Below, one piece after another: positions 56,958 through 64,000 of a stretch of 64,000 bases of DNA. Both the position numbers and the translations under genes were made by a program. Source of the stretch: CBDEGK01 sp965237855 (GTDB lineage Bacteria; Pseudomonadota; Gammaproteobacteria; Pseudomonadales; Halieaceae); contig CBDEGK010000001.1 in NCBI GenBank assembly GCA_965237855.1, forward strand, positions 496,001-560,000, in the 5' to 3' direction. Positions within the stretch are counted from its first letter, which is position 1, and each line of letters begins with the position of its first letter. The notes beneath the pieces are model-generated. The model was not told the origin of the DNA. It saw only the letters and a list, made by a program, of their open reading frames with translations, and searched no databases.

Positions 56958-59116
56958 CTGCCGCGGGCAGGGCGATTAGCAGTGGACGCCACCGCCTGCG
57001 GCTTGTAATTGAGCAGGTCAACCAGAACATTGCCGGACTGCACCAGCAGGATGTCTTCCTCTTCCTCTGCACTATCACCGCTGTTGGCACTATCACCGCT
57101 GTTGGCACCATTCGCGTCATCGGCATTTGCACCATTGTCAGCAACTTCGACGCCGGAATCATCTTCCTCTTCGAAGTCAGTCAGCGGCTCGAGTCCCTTG
57201 GCCACGCGACGTCGGTTTTCAATCGCCAGCCCCTTGGCTTTCTGGTTTTCCTGTAGTGCCAGGCGGGCCTCCTCATTGAGGGGCAGGGCGTCAATCTTGC
57301 GCGCTTCCGCCGCCAGTGCCAGGCTGTCGCGCAAATAGATAAAGTCGGGATCGTCCCGGGTCCGCTCCTCATAAAGCCCCGTCAACTCGAGCAGCATGCC
57401 TGGAATATCGTGGTACTTGCGATGGCGGACACCGGTGATCTGGTCCCAGTCCAGCGCGTGATCAAGGGCGCTCTCTCCGATCTCCGCTTTGTCAAAGTGC
57501 GAGGGAAATTCCAGGTCCGGTATGACGCCGCGATGCTGAGTGCTCTCGCCGCTGATGCGATAGAATTTTGATTCGGTGAGTTTGAGCTGACCTTCGTTGA
57601 GGGGTATCAGCGTCTGCACCGTACCCTTGCCGAAGGATTGCCCGCCGACAATAACACCGCGCTGGTAATCCTGGATTGCGCCGGCAAAAATTTCCGAGGC
57701 CGAAGCGCTAAGGCGGTTGATCAGAACCGCCAGCGGCCCGTCATAGTAGGGTGTGCGCAGGCGTTTACCGTCTCGGAACACCTTGCGCGAGGAGTGACGT
57801 ATTTGCACGGTGGGCCCATATTCGATGAATAGACCCGTGAGTTCATTGGCTTCCTGCAGCGATCCGCCGCCGTTGTTGCGCAGGTCGATAATGACCCCAT
57901 CGACCGACTCGGCTACCAGTTCATCCAACAAACGTTTTACGTCTCGCGTTGTGCTCTTGTAGTCCTCGTCACCGCGGCGCAGCGCTTCGAAATCGATATA
58001 GAAGGCGGGCACATCAATAACCCCCAACTTCATCACCCCATCAGCCGCCGGGACTTCGATAATTTGCTTCCGCGCGCTTTGTTCCTCCAACTTGACCTTG
58101 TTGCGAACAATGGTAATCACCTGGCGCTCATCGGTGGACTTGGATTTGGCGGGTATAACCTCAAGCCGCACAGTGCTGTCTTTGGGGCCGCGAATCAGCT
58201 GTACAACCTCGTCCAGGCGCCAGCCAATGACGTCGACCATTTTCCCATCCGTGTCCTGGGCAACGGCGATAATGCGGTCTGAGGGCTGTAGTTGACCCTG
58301 TTTGTCAGCGGGACCGGCCGGGACAATGCGAGACACCCGGGTGTACTCGTCCTGCAATTGCAGTACCGCGCCGATGCCTTCCAGGGACAAGCTCATATTG
58401 ATATTAAAGTTCTCGGAGGTGCGCGGCGACAGGTAATTGGTGTGCGGGTCGTACAGTTCAGTCAGTGCATTGGCGTATACCTGGAACACATCTTGCTCGT
58501 TGTACTGGGAAATACGATGGCGCTGATTCTCGTAGCGCGTGTGCAGCGTTGGCTCAATTTCTGCCAACTTTTTGCCGGCCATCTTCAGACTCAACACGGC
58601 ATTTTTAATCTGCTTGCGCCAGCGCTCATCCGCCTCAGCGTGTGAACCGGCCCAGGCGCGCTGCTCAGGATCGAGGGTGAGTTCCTCTTCCAGCGTGAAA
58701 TCCATGGTAGCGACCATCTCGGGCAGCTCATTCAGCAGCTTTTCCAGGCGGGCTTCAATGCGCACCTGGTAGCGGTTAAAGATGGTGAAGCCTGCTTCCA
58801 GGTTGCCGTTGTCCATCTGGTCGTCCAGCACCAGGCGATACTTTTCGAACTCGGTCACATCTTCCTGCAACAGGAACATGTGACCCGGATCGAGGCTGCG
58901 CAGGTAATTATCCAGCATCAGTGAGGAAAGCTCGTCGTCGAAGCTGCGTTTGGAGTAGTGCCGGGTTTCCAGCTTGTGAACCAGCTCAATCGCTGTTTCT
59001 GCTTGGGTGTCGGTAGATTCAATGCTGGCGGTCGCCGGTGTTGCGGCCAGCAGGCCAGCTATTGCTGTGATGGCCAGGCTCTGCTGCAGGCGGAATAACA
59101 GGTGGAAATACGTCAA
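56954..59116 (-). CDS. prc: Carboxy-terminal processing (tail-specific) protease Prc
   Basis: A 720-residue periplasmic protease with signal peptide (cleavage near ATA-S31), an N-terminal helical domain, a PDZ domain (about 235-325) and the S41 protease core. The Ser/Lys dyad is Ser472 in SASASEIFAGAI and Lys497 in GQSFGKGTV, with the expected 25-residue spacing. It trims C-termini of periplasmic proteins such as penicillin-binding protein 3 in E. coli. It starts at TTG 59116 with GAGG upstream. The C-terminus has an extra Asp/Asn/Ser/Gly/Glu-rich tail containing a tandem repeat (57071-57106). Confidence 0.94.
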   Translation of the reverse strand: MTYFHLLFRLQQSLAITAIAGLLAATPATASIESTDTQAETAIELVHKLETRHYSKRSFDDELSSLMLDNYLRSLDPGHMFLLQEDVTEFEKYRLVLDDQMDNGNLEAGFTIFNRYQVRIEARLEKLLNELPEMVATMDFTLEEELTLDPEQRAWAGSHAEADERWRKQIKNAVLSLKMAGKKLAEIEPTLHTRYENQRHRISQYNEQDVFQVYANALTELYDPHTNYLSPRTSENFNINMSLSLEGIGAVLQLQDEYTRVSRIVPAGPADKQGQLQPSDRIIAVAQDTDGKMVDVIGWRLDEVVQLIRGPKDSTVRLEVIPAKSKSTDERQVITIVRNKVKLEEQSARKQIIEVPAADGVMKLGVIDVPAFYIDFEALRRGDEDYKSTTRDVKRLLDELVAESVDGVIIDLRNNGGGSLQEANELTGLFIEYGPTVQIRHSSRKVFRDGKRLRTPYYDGPLAVLINRLSASASEIFAGAIQDYQRGVIVGGQSFGKGTVQTLIPLNEGQLKLTESKFYRISGESTQHRGVIPDLEFPSHFDKAEIGESALDHALDWDQITGVRHRKYHDIPGMLLELTGLYEERTRDDPDFIYLRDSLALAAEARKIDALPLNEEARLALQENQKAKGLAIENRRRVAKGLEPLTDFEEEDDSGVEVADNGANADDANGANSGDSANSGDSAEEEEDILLVQSGNVLVDLLNYKPQAVASTANRPARGS
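57071..57106. repeat. Tandem 18-bp repeat inside prc
   Basis: Two exact copies of ACTATCACCGCTGTTGGC in a row, in frame, encoding two copies of Ala-Asn-Ser-Gly-Asp-Ser in the acidic C-terminal tail of Prc. Degenerate related units follow (to about 57140). Copy number may vary between strains. Confidence 0.85.
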
Positions 59117-59182
59117 AGGTGCCTCGTGGTATCTTGTTCGATGTCGTGATCGTATAGTGTAACAGTCTGCACGGAGAAAACT

Positions 59183-59641
59183 ATGATGGGCGTTATGGAG
59201 GCATTAACCTCCGCTACAGGGCTCAATATCGACAAATACCTGGTTCGCTACAGTGGATACTCGCTTCTCAACCACGTATTTGCCCATCAAAACGGCATAT
59301 CGGCGCGACCGGCGATGTTGTTGCGGACTTTGGGGCGTCGCAGCGGGGTCTGGCGAGAGGCGGTGTTGCCGTATTTCCCTCGCGGCGAGGAGATGGTGAT
59401 TGTCGGTTCCCGCGGCGGTATGCCCAAGGATCCGCAGTGGGTGGGCAATCTGCGCAGCTACCCGGAAGCGGAAGTGTTCCTGGAACGGCATCTGTACCTG
59501 ATGCAAGCCCGTGAGCTGACTGGGCAGGAATATGCCGACGCCTGGGACGAGATTACCCGGCTGGTACCCACCTATCTAGAATACCAGGCTCGCTGTAAAG
59601 ACAGTCGGCAAATTCCACTGGTGGCCTTAAGTTACGATTGA
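59183..59641 (+). CDS. Ddn-like nitroreductase / deazaflavin-dependent oxidoreductase family protein
   Basis: A 152-residue split-barrel protein of the family that includes mycobacterial Ddn. Recognisable parts are LLRTLGRRSGVWREAVLPYF, VIVGSRGGMPKDPQWVGNLR and the C-terminal WDEITRLVPTYLEYQ. Mycobacterial members use reduced coenzyme F420; related proteins may use ordinary flavin. GGAG lies before the ATG, and TATAGT at 59153-59158 may be its -10. It is divergent from prc. Confidence 0.82.
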   Translation: MMGVMEALTSATGLNIDKYLVRYSGYSLLNHVFAHQNGISARPAMLLRTLGRRSGVWREAVLPYFPRGEEMVIVGSRGGMPKDPQWVGNLRSYPEAEVFLERHLYLMQARELTGQEYADAWDEITRLVPTYLEYQARCKDSRQIPLVALSYD

Positions 59642-59658
59642 GTGTTCTTGCCTATAAT
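59631..59658 (+). promoter_or_regulatory. Possible promoter of the TonB-dependent receptor gene
   Basis: A perfect TATAAT (59653-59658) with a weak TTACGA (59631-59636) 16 bases upstream, the latter inside the preceding gene's end. The 54-base gap is too short for a cobalamin riboswitch. Confidence 0.45.
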
Positions 59659-59695
59659 TCTCCACCTCCATTTTAAGCGGTATTAGAGTCATTCT

Positions 59696-61576
59696 GTGAA
59701 ATCCTTTTTTTTGTACCTGGCGACGCCAGTTTTGTTTCTGTGTTTTGGTATTTCCAGCTGGGCCATGGAAACCGTACAGGTAGTGGGAAGCCACCTCGAT
59801 CTCGAACCGAGCTCCCTGAGTGGCCAGGTCTCGGTGCTGGAACGCGAACAAATCGCCGCACTGAACAAGGATAATGTCGAGCAGTTGCTGCAGGCGCTGC
59901 CCGGCGTCAGTATCAATCGACAGGGCGGTGCTGGCGGTGTGACCAGCCTCTATGTTCGAGGTGGCGAAGCTAATTTCACGGTGGTCATGATCGATGGGGT
60001 ACAGGTCAATAATCCCACCAATACCGGCGGCGGTTCTTTTGATTTCTCCACCCTGGATATCAACAGCATTGAACGAATCGAACTGATCCGGGGGCCGCAA
60101 TCAGCGGTCTACGGCGGCGACGCCCTGTCCGGCGTCCTCAACCTGGTCACGCGCAAGTCTGCCGCAGCCTCCGGGGCGCTGGTGCGCGCTGAGCTGGGCA
60201 GTGATCACTACTACCGGGTTTCGGCCCAGGCAACGTTGACACTAGGCGACGCCGGCGCTGTATCTCTCGGCGCTGGTCACAACGACGCCGGGGAGTTGGT
60301 CGATGGCAGTGACCACGAGATAGACTTTCTGAATGGCCGTATAGACTACGCCTTTTTCAATAAGCTCAGCAGCTGGGCCAGTTTTCGCTACAGTGACAGC
60401 GAGCGCGCCAGTTTCCCTGAGGACAGCGGCGGACCCAACTTCGCGGTGTACCGGCAGCGCGACCAGGCCAGCTCTGAAGATCTGTCGGGCCAGCTGGGAT
60501 TGCGTCTTGCGGTTACCGACAGCTGGAGCAGCGCACTGACCGGCAATTGGTTTGAGACGCAATCAGAGGAATCCTCACCGGGAATTTATCCCGGCTTTGA
60601 AGTGCCTGCTACCGGCTCAGATATCAATTTTGATCGGGCCCAGTTCAGCTGGAATAACCAACTGGCCTGGGACGGTGGGCAGCTGGGAGCCGGACTGGAT
60701 TACCGGCGCGAGCAGGGCGACAGTGAAGGCTATATCGATTTTGGCTTTCTGCTGCCCACCAACTTCGAGTTAGAGCGCGATACCCTGGGCGCCTTCCTGG
60801 AAGTGCAACAACAGTTGGGCCGCCAGCTGTCCCTATCGCTGGGTCTGCGTTACGACGATGTCGATGAGTTGAACAGCGAGCTGACGCCGCGGCTGGGCTT
60901 ACTGTATCAATTGAACAACGGGCAGACGCGACTGAGGGCTAACTGGGGCGAGGGTTTTAAACCGCCCAGTTTCTTTGCCCTGGCACATCCGCTGGTCGGT
61001 AACCCGGATTTAAAGCCGGAGACAGCCACCAGTTGGGACGTCGGCCTGGAGCATGAGTTTGCCTCCGGTGGCCGCCTGAACCTGGCCTGGTTTGACAACA
61101 AGTTCGAGGACCTGGTTGATTTTGACGACGCATTGTTTCGCAACGTCAACCGGGATCGGGTCGATAGTCGCGGGCTGGAGATTGAGTTTGGCTGGCCGAT
61201 CACCGGCGCGGTATCCGTGTCGGCCCACGCCACCTATACCGACACGGAGATTGTGGGCAGTGACGAACAGCTGCGAGGACGACCCGAGTGGAAGGCTGGC
61301 GCCCAGCTGTTTTACCAGATCAAGCCGGGTTGGTCTTTCGCTGCGGAATACCTGTGGGTCGACGAGGTGATCGAAGCGTCTCGCCATACTGGCCAGAATA
61401 TCGACTACCAGCTCGACGGCTACCAGACTGTGGATATTGCCCTGGCCTGGCAGCTGTCAACACCGCTGGCCCTGGAATTGTCCGTGAGCAACCTGTTTGA
61501 CGAGGACTATCAGCAGGCGGTGGGGTTTCCGGCGCCGGGGATCTTTCCACGGCTGGCCCTGGAGTTCGCCTTCTAA
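59696..61576 (+). CDS. TonB-dependent outer-membrane receptor, BtuB-like
   Basis: A 626-residue receptor: signal peptide (about 1-23), probable TonB box at the mature N-terminus (ETVQVVG), a plug domain (LPGVSINRQGGAGGVTSLYV, then RIELIRGPQSAVYGGDALSG) and a 22-strand barrel ending with Phe in LALEFAF, as outer-membrane proteins do. Length and plug style match the vitamin B12 receptor BtuB (614 aa); siderophore receptors tend to be longer. It starts at GTG 59696. A role in B12 uptake would serve the mutase at 32273, but this is inference. Confidence 0.85.
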   Translation: MKSFFLYLATPVLFLCFGISSWAMETVQVVGSHLDLEPSSLSGQVSVLEREQIAALNKDNVEQLLQALPGVSINRQGGAGGVTSLYVRGGEANFTVVMIDGVQVNNPTNTGGGSFDFSTLDINSIERIELIRGPQSAVYGGDALSGVLNLVTRKSAAASGALVRAELGSDHYYRVSAQATLTLGDAGAVSLGAGHNDAGELVDGSDHEIDFLNGRIDYAFFNKLSSWASFRYSDSERASFPEDSGGPNFAVYRQRDQASSEDLSGQLGLRLAVTDSWSSALTGNWFETQSEESSPGIYPGFEVPATGSDINFDRAQFSWNNQLAWDGGQLGAGLDYRREQGDSEGYIDFGFLLPTNFELERDTLGAFLEVQQQLGRQLSLSLGLRYDDVDELNSELTPRLGLLYQLNNGQTRLRANWGEGFKPPSFFALAHPLVGNPDLKPETATSWDVGLEHEFASGGRLNLAWFDNKFEDLVDFDDALFRNVNRDRVDSRGLEIEFGWPITGAVSVSAHATYTDTEIVGSDEQLRGRPEWKAGAQLFYQIKPGWSFAAEYLWVDEVIEASRHTGQNIDYQLDGYQTVDIALAWQLSTPLALELSVSNLFDEDYQQAVGFPAPGIFPRLALEFAF

Positions 61577-62076
61577 TGCACTGGGTATTTGGCTATGGCT
61601 CGTTGATCTACAAGATCGACTTTCCTTATCAGGAGCGCATTGCCGCATCCATCGATGGTTGGCAGCGGCGTTTCTGGCAGGGTTCGCATGATCATCGTGG
61701 CACGCCGGCAAAGCCGGGTAGGGTGGTGACCTTGATGCCGACACAGAATGTCGTCTGTCAGGGTATGGCCTATTGTATCGAGGAGCCGGTGTTTGAGCAC
61801 CTGGATCACCGCGAGAAGAATGGCTACCAGCGCCTCGATACGGAAATTACCCTGGCGGACGGGCGGAGTGTTGTTGGCACCGTGTATGTGGCGGACCAAC
61901 ACAATCATGCCTTCATGGGCGAGATGCCCATGCCAGAACTGGCAGCACATATCGATGCTAGTCATGGCCCCAGTGGTTCCAACCGTGACTATTTGCTGCA
62001 GTTGGCCGATGCATTGCGGGATCTGTCCATTGAGGATGAACATGTGTTTGAGCTGGAGCGATTGCTTAAAAGGTAG
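61576..62076 (+). CDS. ChaC-like gamma-glutamylcyclotransferase
   Basis: A 166-residue protein with the cyclotransferase start WVFGYGSLIYKIDFPYQE and FWQGSHDHRGTPAKPGRVV, both typical of ChaC proteins, which cleave glutathione to 5-oxoproline and Cys-Gly. The catalytic Glu is probably in HREKNGY. Its ATG shares the last base of the TonB receptor stop (TAATG), so they may be cotranscribed. It overlaps the convergent membrane-protein gene by 11 bases. Confidence 0.88.
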   Translation: MHWVFGYGSLIYKIDFPYQERIAASIDGWQRRFWQGSHDHRGTPAKPGRVVTLMPTQNVVCQGMAYCIEEPVFEHLDHREKNGYQRLDTEITLADGRSVVGTVYVADQHNHAFMGEMPMPELAAHIDASHGPSGSNRDYLLQLADALRDLSIEDEHVFELERLLKR

Positions 62077-62956
62077 GGACGTCCCCTTCGCGGGAATCCG
62101 GGTCGAAGTCGTAGACGCCGATGGTGAAACCGGGGGGCACATTTTCACGCAAGTCTTTGATGCGACGATACAGGCTGCCGTGAGCGCTGCCCAGAAACGC
62201 GTCCTCTATCATCTGGTCTTCATCACAGGCGCGGGCGGCATTCAATAGTCGCGCAAAGGAATGTTCAAAATTGTCGGCGTGGCGGGTTCTTATCTCGGTG
62301 CCAAAAATCACTTTGTAGGCATACGCGGGAGAGACAACGGTGAGCAGCCGCAGCATTTCCCGGGAAAAGCCCTCGGGATCATCCTGGCCGGCCCTGGCCC
62401 ACAATTCCGCCAGCTTTTCCGGTGGCACCGCGTGTTCATTGCCATCTGCATTCTGGCTGGACAGGTACAGCAGTCCCACCACCGTGCCCAACTGGGCACG
62501 CACCACGTCGGCGATCTTGAGGAAGGATTCACGGCGCTGATGTAGTTCCGAGCGCGCTGCGGCCTCGGTCTGCGCGACCGCCTGCTCAGCAGACTTCTGG
62601 ATCTCGATAAACTGCATTTTCATGGCTTCGGTATTCTGGCGCAGTTCATTCTTCTGCAGGAAGTAGCCGATAACCAGCCAGAGGAACGCCAGCGGGGCGA
62701 AGGCACCTTCGAGAAAGCTGCCCATGTGCTCCACCCGGAGATGGGTAAACTCAATCCAACCGATCTCCGTGGCGATGTACATGGCCATCAACATCAAATA
62801 CAGGAAGGTAATAGCCAGGCCGCCGAGTACGCGCCAATCCTGGTCATAGGGCGAGTGATAGCCCACGGGTGCCATCTTGGGCAGGCCGCCACTGTCCAGC
62901 ACCACATTGGGGGCCTCGAACTCGTTCAGCACTTTGTTCTCTGAGGGATCGTTCAT
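62066..62956 (-). CDS. Membrane protein of unknown function with coiled coil
   Basis: I do not recognise this 296-residue protein. It has two predicted membrane helices (about residues 45-65, LGGLAITFLYLMLMAMYIAT, and 82-102, GAFAPLAFLWLVIGYFLQ), then a Gln/Glu/Ala-rich coiled coil (about 103-150) and a soluble C-terminal domain with GDVPTF at the end. The first 40 residues are hydrophilic. No signal peptide or enzyme motif is seen. The layout suggests a membrane-tethered scaffold or sensor. Confidence 0.7.
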   Translation of the reverse strand: MNDPSENKVLNEFEAPNVVLDSGGLPKMAPVGYHSPYDQDWRVLGGLAITFLYLMLMAMYIATEIGWIEFTHLRVEHMGSFLEGAFAPLAFLWLVIGYFLQKNELRQNTEAMKMQFIEIQKSAEQAVAQTEAAARSELHQRRESFLKIADVVRAQLGTVVGLLYLSSQNADGNEHAVPPEKLAELWARAGQDDPEGFSREMLRLLTVVSPAYAYKVIFGTEIRTRHADNFEHSFARLLNAARACDEDQMIEDAFLGSAHGSLYRRIKDLRENVPPGFTIGVYDFDPDSREGDVPTF

Positions 62957-63141
62957 TTTTGTCCACGCCGATGAAACAGGGCTAGTGTAACCAAGCAGGG
63001 GATTTGAAAGCCAGCGCTAGATGTCCTTGGCACAAAAGCTGGTATTTGCGGTCGCTTTGGGTTAAAAAGAGTTCGGCTGGCGGGTTTTATCGCAGCAGTT
63101 TTCGTTTGGAAACTGTTAGTCGGCTTGGCTATTAAGGCAGT

Positions 63142-63164
63142 AGCTCTTTATAACAAAAAGAGCT
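63142..63164. promoter_or_regulatory. Hairpin in the gap before heme O synthase
   Basis: AGCTCTTT (63142-63149) pairs perfectly with AAAGAGCT (63157-63164) around a 7-base loop; GGC/GCC flanks extend it imperfectly. It lies about 70 bases upstream of the heme O synthase start. No T-run follows on either strand, so it is not a clear terminator. The rest of 62957-63232 is AT-rich and empty. Confidence 0.4.
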
Positions 63165-63232
63165 GAAGCCCTCTAATAGCGTACTAATATAACTACAACA
63201 GATAGTAACAAGACCCATAGGTGAATAGTGGT

Positions 63233-64000
63233 ATGGGGGTAGCGATAACGGCGGTAAGAGCACAGTTGGCCGACTATGTTGAGCTGAGTAAGCCTCGTAT
63301 TGCCCTGGTAGTCCTGGTAACGACCTTTGCCGGTATGTGGCTGGCAGCGGGTCCCACTCTCCCATTGTCCTTAATTCTGCTGACCCTGCTGGGCACTTGC
63401 CTGGCGTCCGCATCGGCGGGCCTTCTGAATAATTACATCGACCGCGATATCGACAGGCTGATGACGCGCACATCACGCCGGGGCATCGCCGCCGGCCGGA
63501 TAGACGCCGACCAGGCGCTGCGAGTGGGTTTGATCCTCGGCGGTGTGGCCTTCCTGGTCCTTGTGTTCAGCAGTAACTTGCTGGCGGCGTCCCTGGCCAT
63601 TGCCACTATCTACTTCTATGTCGTCATTTACACCATGTGGCTGAAGCGTAGCAGCGACCTGTGTACCGAGATTGGCGGCATCGCCGGTGCTATACCGCCC
63701 ATCATCGGCTGGGCTGCCGTGACCGGCGATATCGGCCTGCCGGCGATTTTGCTATTTGTCATTATGTTTATCTGGCAGCCGCCGCACTTCTGGGTGTTGG
63801 CACTGCTGCGCAAGGAAGAATACCGCAAGGCCGGCATACCGATGTTGCCAGTGACCGCGGGCGTCTTTATTACCAAGGCCAAGATGCTGCTTTATACGGC
63901 AGCGCTAATACCCGCCACCTTGTCACTGGGTTATATCGGTGTGGCGGGCCCCCTCTACGTCACCATCAGCTCCATGGCGGGCGTGGTGTATCTATTACTG
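63233..64000 (+). CDS. ctaB: Protoheme IX farnesyltransferase (heme O synthase), C-terminus outside window
   Basis: The first 256 codons of a UbiA-family membrane prenyltransferase that adds a farnesyl group to heme b for terminal oxidases. Start LSKPRIALVVLVTTFAGMW, the diphosphate-binding NNYIDRDIDRLMTRT, YTMWLKRSS, and GAIPPIIGWAA are all typical (about 295 aa expected). ATG 63233 or an in-frame GTG at 63221 could begin it; AGGTG lies nearby. Usually near cytochrome oxidase genes, which may lie beyond the right edge. Confidence 0.94.
   Translation, partial: MGVAITAVRAQLADYVELSKPRIALVVLVTTFAGMWLAAGPTLPLSLILLTLLGTCLASASAGLLNNYIDRDIDRLMTRTSRRGIAAGRIDADQALRVGLILGGVAFLVLVFSSNLLAASLAIATIYFYVVIYTMWLKRSSDLCTEIGGIAGAIPPIIGWAAVTGDIGLPAILLFVIMFIWQPPHFWVLALLRKEEYRKAGIPMLPVTAGVFITKAKMLLYTAALIPATLSLGYIGVAGPLYVTISSMAGVVYLLL

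Noticed and set aside
57071..57140. Short tandem repeats considered as CRISPR or minisatellite
   Set aside because: Only two exact 18-bp units with no spacers, in frame inside prc.
59642..59695. Cobalamin riboswitch before the TonB receptor
   Set aside because: The gap is 54 bases and shows no B12-box-like sequence.

Overview
The window looks like a chromosomal segment of a gammaproteobacterium close to Pseudomonas and the former Cellvibrionales. This rests on gene order: purB-hflD-mnmA-nudJ-rluE / icd / clpS-clpA / infA-bpt-aat-trxB / ftsK-lolA-rarA-crcB-serS-cysG matches the order I know from Pseudomonas and, in large part, from E. coli; cysB, thrH and pabB are also close together as in Pseudomonas. 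The species assignment is inference. Coding density is very high: several convergent gene pairs overlap at their 3' ends. I see no rRNA, tRNA, CRISPR array, prophage or transposase gene.

Layout. 0-5.2 kb: a truncated secreted protein, a small unknown protein, a luciferase-like oxidoreductase, the molybdopterin genes moaC-moaD-moaE, a flavin reductase, a zinc-ribbon Nudix hydrolase and rmuC. 5.4-18.4 kb is the most accessory-looking part: an Ig-like surface lipoprotein runs directly into a same-strand train of catabolic enzymes (3-ketosteroid-dehydrogenase-like flavoprotein, MBL hydrolase, two paired acyl-CoA dehydrogenases, cytochrome P450, quinone oxidoreductase, a frameshifted SDR, a GST-like protein, a SnoaL-like protein and a second SDR), closed by a convergent MarR regulator. 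This resembles a degradation operon for a steroid- or terpenoid-like substrate, but the substrate cannot be read from sequence.

18.6-26.9 kb: exonuclease III, a lone yajC, a D-cysteine desulfhydrase-like enzyme, an alanine/glycine:cation symporter, a fructosamine-kinase-like protein, a cytosolic 5'-nucleotidase, cysB, thrH and pabB. 27.2-35.7 kb: a propionyl-CoA to succinyl-CoA operon (two-subunit acyl-CoA carboxylase with an unusual large subunit, methylmalonyl-CoA epimerase, B12-dependent mutase, MeaB chaperone) ending in a small Rieske protein. Propionyl-CoA is a common end product of steroid, branched-chain and odd-chain breakdown, so this operon could receive carbon from the 7.6-18 kb cluster.

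35.7-56.4 kb: conserved housekeeping block, including a full N-degron set (clpS, clpA, bpt, aat), translation factors (infA, serS), tRNA/rRNA modification (mnmA, rluE), ribosomal-protein hydroxylation (roxA), division (ftsK), lipoprotein sorting (lolA), fluoride export (crcB) and siroheme synthesis (cysG). 56.4-64 kb: a HAMP membrane protein, the Prc protease, a Ddn-like oxidoreductase, a BtuB-like TonB receptor, a ChaC-like cyclotransferase, an unknown two-helix membrane protein and the first 256 codons of heme O synthase at the right edge.
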